From: Liolophura sinensis
Lineage: Eukaryota > Mollusca > Polyplacophora > Chitonida > Chitonidae
Assembly (NCBI RefSeq): GCF_032854445.1
Contig: NC_088298.1
Span: forward strand, 5,390,160 to 5,454,159
Length of the DNA stretch: 64,000 nucleotides
Direction: 5' to 3'
The position numbers and the translations under genes were made by a program. How positions within the stretch are numbered: position 1 is the first letter of the stretch; each line of letters opens with the position of its first letter. The notes below the pieces were generated by a model. That model was not told the origin of the DNA, ran no database searches, and worked only from the letters and a program-made list of their open reading frames with translations. Positions 1 to 10,775 of the stretch are shown here, one piece after another.

Positions 1-287
1 CCAATATTTTACACACATACTTTCTCTTTACTTGAAGTATGCTAATTCTAAAAAAAAAACTGAAAAAATTTTATTGATGAATGCTGTTTAAATAGTTTCA
101 TGTCGGTACACCTGTGGTGAGACTAAGCCTAAACAAGTGTATGTGCGGCACACAGGCTCCAAAGGTCAAGTCTGTCTAGTGGTGGCAGTGAGGTAAGGTG
201 AGTGTGGAGAATGGCGCTTGCGCTGTAAGGAGAACACATATGCTGCTTAACACTCCTGTATAAACTTCAGTCAGCCACATGCTCACA

Positions 288-534
288 GGGGGCCTCCGTG
301 GCTTAGGTGGTTAGGGCGCTACCGCAGCGTCACGACCCAGGAGCCTCCCACCAATGTGGTCATGAGTTCAGATCATGCTGGTTTCCTCTCCGGCTGTAAG
401 TGGGAAGCTCTGCCAGCAGTCTGCAGATGGTCTGCTCGGTTTCCTCTCATCATAATGCTAGTCACTGTCATTTAAGTGAAATATTCTTGAGTATGGCGTA
501 AAACACCAATCAAATAAATAAAATAAATCACGTT
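288..534 (+). repeat. SINE family 1, full-length, intronic
   Basis: tRNA-like head (ggcctccgtggcttaggtgg, A-box position) and B-box-like gagttcagatcatgc, then the family body and the tail 'aaaacaccaatcaaataaat'. It probably lies in ZC3H15 intron 9. Confidence 0.85.
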
Positions 535-659
535 CACAGATTTTAGAATGGAAACACAGATGATCTTGTGTGTGAGGGTTTTTTGCCTCTCTAAAGATGA
601 CACAAGAACATTTGCATGAATGCTTCTTGGAAGTATAGTAGTGTAGTATAGAAAACAGT

Positions 660-835
660 ATTAACTATGTTATTAATTTATTTATTAGATTGTAGATGTG
701 CATCACACTCTAAATTATTACATTTATACGATGGTGGTCAGTTTTATGGGTAGAGGAAACCGGACTGCCCAGAGAAAACCATCAACCTTTGGCAATTTAA
801 TGAATCAATTTAATGAACTCTCCCACATGTGACCT
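660..835 (-). repeat. Diverged SINE family 1 fragment
   Basis: Reverse-oriented and diverged: the tail-proximal block (atttatacgatggtggtcag, then aaaccggactgcccagagaa) is recognisable but poor. A second scrap with 'ggggttttacgccttactca' occurs at about 1098-1145. Confidence 0.5.
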
Positions 836-1291
836 ACAAATATGCACACACTATTGATCTCCAACAAATATTAGACAGTATAAACTGCCACATGAGGTTG
901 GCTGACCACTTCTTGTCCCCAAGGCTCCACACCAAGCAGTGAGAGTTCAGTCATCTACAAAACTGCCTGTCCACGACCAGGTTTGACTCCACACCTTATG
1001 TGTCTTAGCAACTGAAATGTAAGCGCCTCTAGCCACTAGACCAAAGTCTGTTTCCCATGGAAGCTATTCTGAAAACTGCTTGTAATTCTAATTTATCAAT
1101 TTATTTGACTGGGGTTTTACGCCTTACTCAAGAATATTCTTGTAGTTCCCCTTAAACCCCAAGTTTGCGTCGCCTGTACAGTCCTCACTGTTGCACCAAT
1201 ACTGCCATATTGTACCAGTCAACACTTTTCTCCTCTGTCCACCCTATCCAGTTACTGTATGTAGAAAGCACAAAAGTACATATGCACTTAC

Positions 1292-1369
1292 ACCAAGTGT
1301 TTTCCCAGCTTTAAATTCGGCCTTTTTCCGGTCTGTTTCAGACTTCAGATTTGCTAATTTCTCTTTTTT
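1292..1369 (-). CDS. ZC3H15: ZC3H15 coding exon 9 (last exon in window)
   Basis: 26 codons after a GTACAG acceptor. It encodes KKEKLANLKSETDRKKAEFK followed by AGKTLG, matching [25 protein letters not shown]. Two overlapping donors are possible: GTAAGT after 1292 (chosen, phase 0) or GTGTAA after 1294. The next conserved block (ISGREVFEF in vertebrates) was not found in bases 1-1290, so the remaining C-terminal exons, about 140 residues, should lie left of the window. Confidence 0.85.
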
Positions 1370-1640
1370 CTGTACAAAAAGAACAAAGGCATCTTAATAT
1401 CTTTGGATATATGTATATATGTAATTATTCTTGGTAACTGGTCTCTTCATCTTTGATATTTTAATAGTTGCTACCCAACATATTTTCCAGGTTTTTAAAT
1501 CATGGAAACAAAAGTAACTGTATTTCTAATTTAAAAATTCACCCTTTCTTTGCAATTTGGATTCAATTTAGAAAGTTCAGAACACCATCTAACAATACAT
1601 GTTCTTCATACTACACCATACAAACAACAGTAAAAACAAC

Positions 1641-2445
1641 TACTGTAAATGCCTTTTTATTCACATCGTACTAACATTCGCAGATTTCGCGGCTAACACA
1701 TTTCCGCGAAAATAAGTGCCATCAAATGTGAAACTCATGTAAGCAATTTATTAATGTAACATGCATTACAGTTATAAATTCATTAACAAGCACTACAGTT
1801 CTAATACTTTTTCAAACACGCTTTCACAAATTCAACTTATTTGATCGTCAGTTAATCTTGCTTTCTTTTAAGGAGGCTTAGCTCCGTCTAAGTATCGCCT
1901 CTCTGCGACGTTATTGTTGTTGTTGATTTATTGCCGCGGTCAGAGACATACAAATCGATAATCTGTACTGGGCGTGTGTACATGATACGATATACACACA
2001 ATGAGAGAGGTTGTTTTTTTATCGACTGTACTTGCCTTCCACTCAGATCACCTTTCCGACGCACCTGATACATCGCTCGAAGGCTTTCCCACGTCAAACT
2101 TCCTTTTCATAATAAGGATTTCTGAGAAATTTACTCAAATCTAACTCAGTTTACTCACAGTTTCACTCACAATGCTGATGCATGAGAATTAAAGTGGGAT
2201 TTATTTATATCACATTTAATCCTTCGTCATCTCCCAGAGTAAGTGACATGAATATTTGCTCACAGAGCAGGTAAGGGCTTCGTCTTATAAAGATTAACAG
2301 TCTTCAAAAGATTAAAAGCTTAGGAGGATTAACTTCCTTTGTCTGATCAAGTCACTGTATTGTATAGAATTTTGATTCCTGTGAATGTGTCTTCTTACCA
2401 AATCTGCGAAAGTTTATACCCGCGAATAAGAAGGCATTTACAGTA
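1641..2445. mobile_element. MITE with tactgtaaatgcc inverted ends (intron 8)
   Basis: The left end tactgtaaatgcctttttat and the reverse complement of the right end (tactgtaaatgccttcttat) match over about 20 bases, and the similarity continues to 'ttcgcagattt' on both sides. Length is about 805 bp, with no transposase-like ORF, so it is probably non-autonomous. No clear target duplication was identified. Confidence 0.7.
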
Positions 2446-2554
2446 ACTGAATTTCAAATAAAACTGAATACGCTCTTGGCATTTCTTTCCTTTTTAACAC
2501 AGGTAGAAATTATTACAAACACAAGCTCTCTTACAACCATTCCTTTCTTTGATT

Positions 2555-3528
2555 ACATGTACCTTGCTTTTCTTAGCTTATAACCCTTCAGATATTTGGT
2601 ATGATTACCTTCCCATCCTTAGCTTACAACCCTTCAGATATTTGGTACGATTACCTTCCTGTCCTTAGCTTACAAGCCTTCAGATATTTGGTATGATTAC
2701 CTTCCCGTCCTTAGCTTACAAGCCTTCACATATCTGGTACGATTACCTACCCATCCTTAGCTTACAAGCCTTCAGATATCTGGTATGATTACCTACCCAT
2801 CCTTAGCTTACAACTCTTCACACATCTGGTATGATTACCTACCTGTTATTAGCTTACAAGCCTTCAGATATCTGGTATGAATACCTTCCAATCCTTAGCT
2901 TACAACTCCTCAGATATTTGATACGATTACCTTCCTGTCCTTAGCTTACAACCCTTCAGATATCTGGTACGATTACCTTCCTGTCCTTAGCTTACAACCC
3001 TTCAGATAGTTGGTACGATTACCTTTCTGTCCTTACCTTACAACCCTTCAGATACTTGGTATGATTACCTTTCTGTCCTTAGCTTACAACCTTTCAGATA
3101 TCTGGTACGATTACCTTCCTGTCCTTAGCTTACAAGCCTTCAGATATCTGGTATGATTACCTTCCTGTCCTTAGCTTACAAGCCTTCAGATATCTGGTGC
3201 GATTACCTTCCCGTCCTTAGCTTACAAGCCTTCACATATCTGGTACGATTACCTTCCTGTCCTTAGCTTACAAGCCTTCAGATATCTGGTGCGATTACCT
3301 TCCTGTCCTTAGCTTACAAGCCTTCAGACATCTGGTGCGATTACATTCCTGTCCTTAGCTTACAACCCTTCAGATATCTGGTATGATTACCCTCTCATCC
3401 TTAGCTTACAACTCTTCAGACATCTGGTATGATTACCTACCTGTTATTTGCTTACAACCCTTCAGATATCTGGTACAATTATCTTCCTGTTCTTAGCTTA
3501 CAAACCTTCAGATATTTTGCAAAATTAC
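2555..3528. repeat. 46-bp minisatellite, about 21 copies (ZC3H15 intron 8)
   Basis: Repeats of 46 bp, core 'cttcagatatctggtacgat' followed by 'taccttcctgtccttagctt'. Successive copies start at about 2582, 2628 and so on. The array ends exactly at the exon 8 donor and each unit contains a donor-like AGGAAG|GTAATC on the minus strand. Confidence 0.95.
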
Positions 3529-3597
3529 CTTCCTTTCCTTCCATTTCAGAAAAGTTTCCAGGGTGACCCGCGTTGTGTTAGGTCCTAAAGCCGCTCT
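3529..3597 (-). CDS. ZC3H15: ZC3H15 coding exon 8
   Basis: 23 codons, phase 0/0. The acceptor is preceded by an unusually long T tract (the A tract at 3601-3633 on the plus strand). It encodes RAALGPNTTRVTLETFLKWK and ERK, matching [23 protein letters not shown]. The exon ends AAGGAAAGGAAG|GTAATT; a 46-bp minisatellite containing a copy of this donor begins immediately downstream. Confidence 0.92.
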
Positions 3598-4060
3598 CTG
3601 AAAAAAAAAAAGAAGAAAAAAAAAAAAAAAAACAGGACAAAGGTCACAAACATTTCAATTACAGTTTTTCATGACCTCAAGATTATTACAGATGAACTGA
3701 GTTGTGAACATTTCAGAGCCAAATACAGCTTTTCAATTTGGGCACCCTTTCAGCAGGCCTTCCTTGGCATGCTTGGGCTACAATATTTTCAGACATTCAG
3801 AAACTGTCACTTAATGTGTTTAAATTCATAACACAGTCAACTTTTTTGTATATATTTGTACAGCCAGTACCCAGGGATATAAGTTTATGTTTTCAAACAT
3901 ACTAAAGCTAAATGTATCAAGCATTATTCTCCATAATTTGGGCTTTTCATGACAACACAGCATTTGACATCTAATCATTTTTGTTTTCAAACGAATTTTG
4001 TTTGTTTTCGACGAATTTTGGAGGAAAATTATTATCTGGTAATAAATACACATCCCACAC

Positions 4061-4137
4061 CTCCTTCTCAATAAGCTCCTCTATTGAGATCTCATCTTCT
4101 TTATTCTCCTTCTTCTGGTCTTTCTTCAGTACAAATC
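4061..4137 (-). CDS. ZC3H15: ZC3H15 coding exon 7 (DRG1-binding region start)
   Basis: 77 nt, CACAG acceptor and GTGTGG donor, phase 0 out. It encodes GFVLKKDQKKENKEDEISIE and ELIEKE, matching [26 protein letters not shown] of vertebrates, in the part of the family associated with DRG1 binding. The donor is weaker than the others in this gene. The 20-bp minisatellite and a partial SINE lie in the intron upstream. Confidence 0.92.
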
Positions 4138-4230
4138 CTGTGAAATGGAGATGAGAGGCTGTAAATGTAGGCCAAAAGTTGAGAATTGTTTTTGTTTATG
4201 TGATTGTTTTTTTACAACGCAATCAAGAAT

Positions 4231-4392
4231 CAAGTTCCAGCTCATGCTGGCTTCCCGTTCGGCCGTACGTGGGAAGGTCTGCCAGTAACCTGCAGATGGT
4301 CGTGGGTTTCCTCCCACAATAATGCTGGCCGCCATCGTATAAGTCAAATATTCTTGAGTATGGCGTAAAACACCAATCAAATAAATAAGTAA
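4231..4392 (+). repeat. SINE family 1, 5'-truncated (ZC3H15 intron 6)
   Basis: Begins inside the family body at 'agttccagctcatgctggct' and runs to 'caccaatcaaataaataag'. The tRNA-like head is missing. Confidence 0.8.
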
Positions 4393-4509
4393 GAATCAAG
4401 AAGAGAGACACTGGGCAGAGGCTGGGAAAACCCACAGCCATCCAAAGATTGCTGATTATAAAAACATAACTCAGCGGTTGTAGATGTAGGTTATGTTGTA
4501 TAGGGCGTA

Positions 4510-5305
4510 GATATAACATTGGTCAAAAATTATAAATATACGACATTGTTGTATATACAGGACAAATGTAGCAAATATAGGACAACTGTTGTAAATATAG
4601 GACACATGTTGTCATATAATGGTGTTATATGCACCAAGAAACAAACTTTGTGTTTGAAACAAACTGCAGTCATGACGACACACATGTACACATGCCGTGA
4701 GTTAGTAAAAAGAGTTCAGTTACTTTTATGGACCGATCTTTGTTGTGATTCATTATCAACAACAAGACAGATGTTGTAAATATAGGGCCAATACTGTATA
4801 TACAGGAAAAAAGTTGTAAACATGAGACAGCTGTCACAAATACAGGACAGTTGTTGTAAATATGGGACCAATGTTGTAAATACCGGAAAAAAGTTGTAAA
4901 CATAAGACAGATGTCGTAAATAAAGGACAGACGTTGTAAATATAGGACCAATGCTGTAAATACGGGAAAAATGTTGTAAACATAAGACAGCTGTTGTAAA
5001 TAAAGGACAGTTGTTATAAATATAGGACCAATGTTGTAAATATAGGACAGACGTTGTAAATATAGTACCAATGCTGTAAATACTGGAAAAATGTTGCAAA
5101 CATAAGACACCTGTCGCAAATACAGGACAGTTGTTGTAAATATAGGACAAGTGTTATAAATATAGGACCAATGTTGTAAATATACGACAGTTGTTGTAAA
5201 TGTAGGACCAATGCTGTAAATATAGGGCCAATGTTGTAAATATGAGACGAATGTTGTAAATATAAGAAAAATGTTGTAAATATAGGATGTATGTTGCAAA
5301 ACATA
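4510..5305. repeat. 20-bp minisatellite with higher-order structure (ZC3H15 intron 6)
   Basis: Units of 20 bp, consensus near 'tgttgtaaatataggaccaa', at 4510-4618 and 4757-5305, split by about 140 bp of unrelated sequence. The variant 'ggaaaaatgttgtaaacata' recurs at about 4804, 4886, 4963 and 5085, showing block duplications of four to six units. Confidence 0.93.
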
Positions 5306-5366
5306 GTTCAGGGAATGACAGAAGTTGTTACCATAAATCAGATTCACCTGAATTTAAAAATCTTAC

Positions 5367-5469
5367 CTGGTGGCAATGAATGTTTATAAATACATTTCTC
5401 TCCATTTGGACATTCCCAGAACCATCCGTATTTACTATTTTCAACGGCGTCCAGGAAAAATTTGCATAT
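5367..5469 (-). CDS. ZC3H15: ZC3H15 coding exon 6, second CCCH zinc finger
   Basis: 103 nt, long polypyrimidine tract plus CAG before it, GTAAGA donor after it (phase 1). It encodes [20 protein letters not shown] then [10 protein letters not shown] and SLPPG: a C-x17-C-x5-C-x3-H finger counted from the first Cys, matching the family pattern CKHFLEAIENNKYGWFWVC...CMYRHALPPG. All zinc ligands are present. The Gly codon is split across the next intron. Confidence 0.95.
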
Positions 5470-5737
5470 CTGGAAAAAAAAACCTAACAGTTTTAAATTT
5501 TCAAGAATTAAATTTATAAATAAAACATTAGCAGGGTATGACAATAGGAACTGCTATTCTTTGATGAAGACACAAAAAAAGAAGTATGTCATGCCCAGAC
5601 AAAAACATGTCTTTGCTGCAAATAATTGCCTCATGCTATCTGAACTGATAATTACATGAAGACAGGGCACATTTCAGCTCATCTGACATCAAAAGGTTAC
5701 TTCTAATTTTAGGACAGATATTGGCTGACTTTCACTT

Positions 5738-5890
5738 TATTTATTTGTTTATTTCACTGGTGTTAAACGCCGCACACAAGAATATTTCACTTAGACGACG
5801 GGGGCAAACATTATGGTGGGACGAAATCGGGTAGAGCCTGGAGGAAACCCACGACTTCCTGCAGGTTGCTTGCAGATCTTCTCATGTACT
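5738..5890 (-). repeat. SINE family 1, truncated (ZC3H15 intron 5)
   Basis: Reverse-oriented tail and body: 'tgttaaacgccgcacacaag', then 'gcaaacattatggtggga'. Truncated before the tRNA-like head. Confidence 0.75.
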
Positions 5891-6149
5891 CCCTGACTTT
5901 TGTGTACATATAGAATGGTTAATCTGACATGCGCTATTAGGTACGCAGTTTGATACTCATTGACAGTGGTATATTTGCCTTGTCCAATGTGACAGTTACA
6001 GACACCATATACTGTATTTCTGTATCCTTCCAGAGAAACCGTGTAACAAATTTATCCTTCAAAAGACTCATTATTTCACAGCTGAAGGCCAATATATCGG
6101 AAAATTGCTTCAGTGTTGTAACTGTTTTCAAATCCAAACCGAGTTAAAC

Positions 6150-6335
6150 CTAGTCAACAGACACGTATGGTATTTGTACAGGTCAAATTGCCTCAGAATT
6201 GTCACTAGCTTCAAAGCAGAACAAAGAGAGATAACCAGGCCACAGACACGTGTGGTATTTGTACAGGTCAAATTGCCTCAGAATTGTCACTAGCTTCAAA
6301 GCAGAACAAAGAGAGATAACCACGCCACAGACACG
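6150..6335. repeat. 85-bp tandem duplication (ZC3H15 intron 5)
   Basis: Two nearly identical copies, about 6163-6247 and 6248-6332, each containing 'ggtatttgtacaggtcaaat' and 'caaagagagataaccaggcc'. A diverged third partial copy precedes them. Confidence 0.85.
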
Positions 6336-6389
6336 TGTGGCATTAGTTTCAGAATCATACTCCTCACAGTGCATTACATTATTGCATTA

Positions 6390-6712
6390 TTATAATGGAA
6401 ATCTGACTTTGGGAATATACACATAGATGTGAATATGCTGTCTAATGGTAATCTGACTGGGAATATACACATAGATGTGAACATGGCTGTCTAATGGTAA
6501 TCTGACTGGGAATATACACATAGATGTGAACATGGCTGTCTAATGGAAATCTGACTGGGAATATACACATAGATGTGAACATGGCTGTCTAATGGAAATC
6601 TGACTGGGAATATACACATATATGTGAACATGGCTGTCTAATGGAAATCTGACTATGGGAATATACACATAGATGTGAACATGGCTGTCTAATGGAAATC
6701 TGAATACTTCGT
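6390..6712. repeat. 49-bp minisatellite, about 6.5 copies (ZC3H15 intron 5)
   Basis: Unit 'aatggaaatctgactgggaa' plus 'tatacacatagatgtgaaca' plus 'tggctgtct'. It lies just inside the intron, about 35 bp from the exon 5 donor. Confidence 0.92.
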
Positions 6713-6745
6713 CTGAGGTGGGATAAAATAGCTTATTAGACTCAC

Positions 6746-6840
6746 AATGGCTGTTTTGGGTTTTGCCTTATTTGTCTCTCCATGTTTCTGGTTGACAACA
6801 TCTTCCAGCTTGTCAGTGTCCCAGTTATCCATTGTATCTT
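6746..6840 (-). CDS. ZC3H15: ZC3H15 coding exon 5 (DTMDNWD block)
   Basis: 95 nt; the split Glu codon joins exon 4 in frame and the exon ends at ATT|GTGAGT in phase 0. It encodes [15 protein letters not shown], the conserved acidic block between the two fingers, then a Lys/Gly linker. A 49-bp minisatellite lies about 40 bases into the downstream intron. Confidence 0.93.
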
Positions 6841-6989
6841 CTGTAAGGCAACAATAACAAAACAATCAAATTCAGTTAAATGACTGAATTATTTCACGAA
6901 AAACCTTCTCCAGATTAATGGATTAATTGCTCACGTATGAAGCCACAATCAAGAAGAAATCAATTCCACCATGGCTGTATTTATTTCTT

Positions 6990-7165
6990 TCTTTATTTAT
7001 TTGATTGCTTTATTTATTTATTTATTTGATTGGTGTTTTATGCCGTACTCAAGAATATTTCACTTATACGACAGTGGCCAGCATTATGGTGCGTATAAAC
7101 CGGGCACAGCGTAAGGGAAACCCACGACCATCCGCAACTTGCTGCAAGACCTTCCCACTTAAATG
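6990..7165 (-). repeat. SINE family 1 copy (ZC3H15 intron 4)
   Basis: Reverse-oriented: (ttta)n tail, 'gattggtgttttatgccgta', body to 'aacttgctgcaagaccttcc'. Truncated at the head. Confidence 0.8.
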
Positions 7166-7521
7166 GAGGATATTAGACAATGAAGGTTGAACATCATTAA
7201 TATTTTTATTGCGAGGGGTGGAAATGATAACCCACGAGACCCGAGGTTGAGTACACTTATACTGTGATTTCATCCCACTGAGATCTTATTGGAACGACAC
7301 AAAACAAAATGTTTCTTTTTTTTTTGGCTTCATGGCACCTGGTTGTGAAAAATCCAAATTTAACAATAAAGTGACGTCTAAATGAGTGAAATATCAATTC
7401 TATCACTTAAGGAAATTCTGACAATTCACCTTCACATAAATAATTAATCAAATTCTTTGGCTCAATACCACACATGGCACCCTGTGAGTGCGGCTCTAAT
7501 TCTGCTGACTCAGCACATTAC

Positions 7522-7662
7522 CTGCATCACCAGCATCAGCGTACACACTACGCTTCTCTCCCTTGCGGCCGAGGTTCATGTCATGGGAAAACTTGCACTT
7601 ATCTCCTTTTTTACACTGGCCTTGCTTGAAGAACGCACATAACACAGACTTAGGATCAACAC
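7522..7662 (-). CDS. ZC3H15: ZC3H15 coding exon 4, first CCCH zinc finger
   Basis: 141 nt in phase 1/1, with TAG acceptor and GTAATG donor. It contains the first CCCH finger: a Cys in VLCAFF, then QGQC, KGDKC and KFSH, giving a C-x7-C-x5-C-x3-H spacing, followed by a Lys/Arg-rich segment and [10 protein letters not shown]. The family equivalent reads [19 protein letters not shown]. This finger, with the one in exon 6, defines the protein. Confidence 0.95.
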
Positions 7663-7779
7663 CTACAAGAAAAGGAAGTTTCTTTTTTAAACAGTTACAT
7701 CATATCCATATCCCTTCGTAGACCTGGTTGTTAAGCTTGGATTGGGTTCCTGCCACCATAATGCTGGCCGCTGTGGTAC

Positions 7780-7935
7780 ACATTTATTTATTTATTTCAT
7801 TGGTGTTTTACGACATACTCAAGAATATTTCATTTATACGATGGAGGCCAGCATTACGGTGGGTGGAAACCGGACAGAGCCCCTGGGGAACCCATGACAT
7901 CCACAAGCCGCCGGCAAATCCTCTCAAGTACAGTC
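7780..7935 (-). repeat. SINE family 1 copy, truncated (ZC3H15 intron 3)
   Basis: Reverse-oriented: 'cattggtgttttacgacata', then 'ggccagcattacggtgggtg', breaking off after 'gccgccggcaaatcctctca'. Confidence 0.8.
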
Positions 7936-8283
7936 AGAGAGGATGTCTTTTTTATGTCGCGCTGGCATCCTACAGCATGAAGTGACCAGGATACACAACC
8001 AAACTTTGCCAATTTTTATGATGAACTTTCCCATGTAAAGAACACGCACACCACATGAGTGGAAGGCATCATCGAAAGCTAGACTGCACAAACCAGGACA
8101 CAAGCATCAGTGATCACTTAATAGAGATTTTGGTAATTTTGGTAATAATATTTCCAGCTATTTGCTACTTTTGATTTCTCTGGTTATTAATATGATCGCA
8201 CAGAGTTGGTTTGATTTGTCTGATTGCTGTTTTACACCATATAATGCTGGCTGGCGTTGTGTAAGTTAGATGTACAGGTATAC

Positions 8284-8386
8284 CTTTGCCGACAGTCTGC
8301 GCGACAGGCTTAAACAGCATGTTCAGCTGCTCCTGCTCCTTTTTCTTCTCCTCTTTCTTTTTGTTGGCGGGTTCCTCAGTCGCTGC
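8284..8386 (-). CDS. ZC3H15: ZC3H15 coding exon 3 (charged linker, LFKPV motif)
   Basis: 34 codons plus one base, starting after ACAG and ending at a GTATAC donor (phase 1). It encodes a Glu/Lys-rich helix followed by LNMLFKPVAQ, matching the 'LNELFKPV' segment before the first zinc finger in the family. The intron upstream of its acceptor is taken up by a 48-bp minisatellite whose unit resembles this acceptor (see findings). Confidence 0.92.
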
Positions 8387-8387
8387 C

Positions 8388-8745
8388 TGTCATTACAAGA
8401 AGAAACATGTCCGTGATTCCAAGACATGGAAAGTCTACGATTACAAGAAGAAATATGTCTGTGATTCCAAGACTTGGAAAGTCTACGATTACAAGAAGAA
8501 ATATGTCTGTGATTACAAGACATGGAAAGTCTACGATTACAAGAAGAAATATGTCTGTGATTCCAAGACTTGGAAAGTCTACGATTACAAGAAGAAATAT
8601 GTCTGTGATTACAAGACATGGAAAGTCTACGATTACAACAAGAAACATGTCTGTGATTACAAGACATGGAAAGTCTACGATTACAAGAAGAAACATGTCT
8701 GTGGTTCCAAGACATGGAAAGTCTACAATTACAAAAAGAATTCAC
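8388..8745. repeat. 48-bp minisatellite, about 7.4 copies (ZC3H15 intron 2)
   Basis: Unit 'attacaagaagaaatatgtc' plus 'tgtgattccaagacttggaa' plus 'agtctacg'; copies start at 8392 and every 48 bp. The array begins at the exon 3 acceptor itself. Because 48 is divisible by 3, all frames look open across it; no real coding is supported. Confidence 0.95.
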
Positions 8746-8771
8746 AGCAAATATGTAGTCATAAAATAGAC

Positions 8772-8909
8772 AGGGTCAGGTTTCACAAAGTAACGTCCCA
8801 CATTTATTTGTCGTACACTTGTACGATATCTTGTACATCACTATTACTATAACATTGTCTTATACGTGCGACTATCAACGTGTACAACATCTTTGTGAAA
8901 CTGGGCCCA
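8772..8909. mobile_element. Short foldback MITE (gtttcacaaag ends)
   Basis: Left end 'agggtcaggtttcacaaag' and right end 'ctttgtgaaactgggccc' are inverted repeats; the inner parts also partly pair (gtcgtacac and gtgcgac). About 138 bp, non-coding, immediately after the 48-bp array. Confidence 0.6.
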
Positions 8910-9720
8910 GGTTATTAACAAAGACAAACCATGCCTCAAAAAAAAAAAAAATTGCTTTCATCATTACCTTTAAAACCAAAACCTTCACTTTTAAATAGAG
9001 TCTCTTTCATGTATCCTTTAAGTTCCTTTTAAATTGTTGCTGGACACCGTAAATTCTGGGTAAGTTACTGCACAACAAATTTCAGCTAAAATAACGGCAA
9101 GAAACATTTTGACTTAAGTCAAAGATCCCTTCATAACCCCAGGGCCAGGGTTTGCACACTTTTCATATAACATCCAAGGGCTTCAAAGGAGCTTTCCTAA
9201 TATTATGAAAAAAATCAAGGATTTTTCAAGGCTAACATGTCACCTTTTACTTTTATACATGTTCTGTATAAACTACATATTCCTTTGCCATATTAAATGA
9301 ACCAGAGGGCAGTTTATGGAAATAACTGACTCAAAAGGAATACTGGTTACTGTGATTCTGTAACCTTTTCGGATGTTTGCAAGGTGTTTATTTAAGCTTA
9401 TTCAGAAGGCACTGTTCTGTGTAAAATTATACTTTTTGTAAAGCCATGAAATCAGCCAACCCAACTAGTGTAGTTTTGTCTTCAAAACAAATGAAAAAGG
9501 TGTATAAACTGTCACTATGAAAGTCGCTATTTCATATACAAAAAGGCTGGGGAATGAAGGTAACTAGCAACTGCTCACCCAGTTAAACTAACTTTTTGCA
9601 AGCTCAAGCATACATATATACTTCTGTTTTTTAAATGGATTGATTTCAAGTCAGGGTTATTACAATATCTGCCGTAAGTTCTAATTAGAAAATTCAGACT
9701 ATTAATGTTCATCCTCTTAC

Positions 9721-9819
9721 CTTTTTGGGATTATTCCCGAATTTGACCTGTTGGGTGACAGTCTTGATGAATTTCTGCTGCTTCCCACCTTTCTTGTTTT
9801 TGAGTCCAAAAGTCTTGTC
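9721..9819 (-). CDS. ZC3H15: ZC3H15 coding exon 2 (conserved [11 protein letters not shown] block)
   Basis: 33 codons, phase 0 at both ends, flanked by TTTTCAG acceptor and GTAAGA donor. It encodes the family's most conserved N-terminal block, [11 protein letters not shown] followed by a Lys/Gln-rich stretch ending in NNPKK. This region precedes the zinc fingers. No signal peptide or membrane segment occurs, as expected for a cytosolic, ribosome-associated protein. Confidence 0.93.
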
Positions 9820-9939
9820 CTGAAAACGACGGTAAAGAAATATACAAAACACTTAAACTGTGGCTCGTAGTAAATTTTCTGAATTCTTTACACTTTTTAC
9901 TAAATGAGTGGGTTGTTGTAAAGACTAGGTTGCTGAACA

Positions 9940-10560
9940 TGGTAGAGTAATGTTAATTTATTGAAGAATCTCCGGCCGCAAGCTGTAGCAAGCAAGCTCT
10001 AGCTGTAGCCTTTACAGTCTAGCCTTACCACCTCGCTAGGCTTTAACCTAGCTGTAGGTGAGATCAAAATGAAAGGCTGTCAGTGTTCCCACATGTACTC
10101 TCAGTAAAACCCACATGCTGTTTGGTCATTTGTTTACCTTGTTAGAAAGACCGCCGAAGGTAAACATCGAAACATTTTTCGGGTTTTCGATGCACCCTAG
10201 TTGTGGCGTGGTTCAACATGGCTGTTGTAGGATGCTTTTCGAAGCTTTGGCGGTTAATATGTCAAGAAAACTTTGATGTATCCCATGAACTGGTGTGGAT
10301 AGAGAGTTAAGAAGTTAGTCTTCAAGATTAAAACCCACAATCTGCCAGGGAATGACATTTGAAGGCGAGTTGGAGGGCAACCAGTGCCCATAGAAATGGA
10401 GTGAGCAGATGTGCGGCGATTAGTTGAGAGGTGGCGACAGACTCAGTGTTACGATGAATGTCAGACTTTTAAAATAGCACGCTGAGTCCATCTAAATCGA
10501 CTTATTAGACTTTAACGGCTAGCCCTAGAATTGGGCTATATCCGTCAAAAACGGTTGCGA
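9940..10560. other. ZC3H15 intron 1, no recognised feature
   Basis: Unique-looking intronic sequence with locally repeated 'agctgtag'/'agcaagc' motifs at 9980-10060. No exon or transposon recognised. Confidence 0.5.
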
Positions 10561-10775
10561 TTAATGAATCTCCTTCTCACAACCAACAATTGAGAAGAGA
10601 ATCAGCGAACAACCTTGTCTTAACAACCAGACAACTCTCAATGAATCACGTCATTAATGATGAAGTGGTAGTTAGTCTACCGGCTGCATATGTGCCGTTG
10701 CAAGTTCCATTCAAAGCATTATGCAGTGTTCAGATTTCGCTATTTTTATGCCCACACAACGCGGGCTCTACATAC

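Noticed and set aside
4670..5347. 225-codon Tyr/Leu-rich repeated frame on the minus strand
   Set aside because: Arises from the 20-bp array in intron 6; no start context or homology.
8286..8852. 188-codon open frame with Lys/Tyr-rich repeats, and overlapping frames on the other strand
   Set aside because: 48-bp minisatellite inside ZC3H15 intron 2 plus antisense of exon 3; frames are open on both strands only because of the period.
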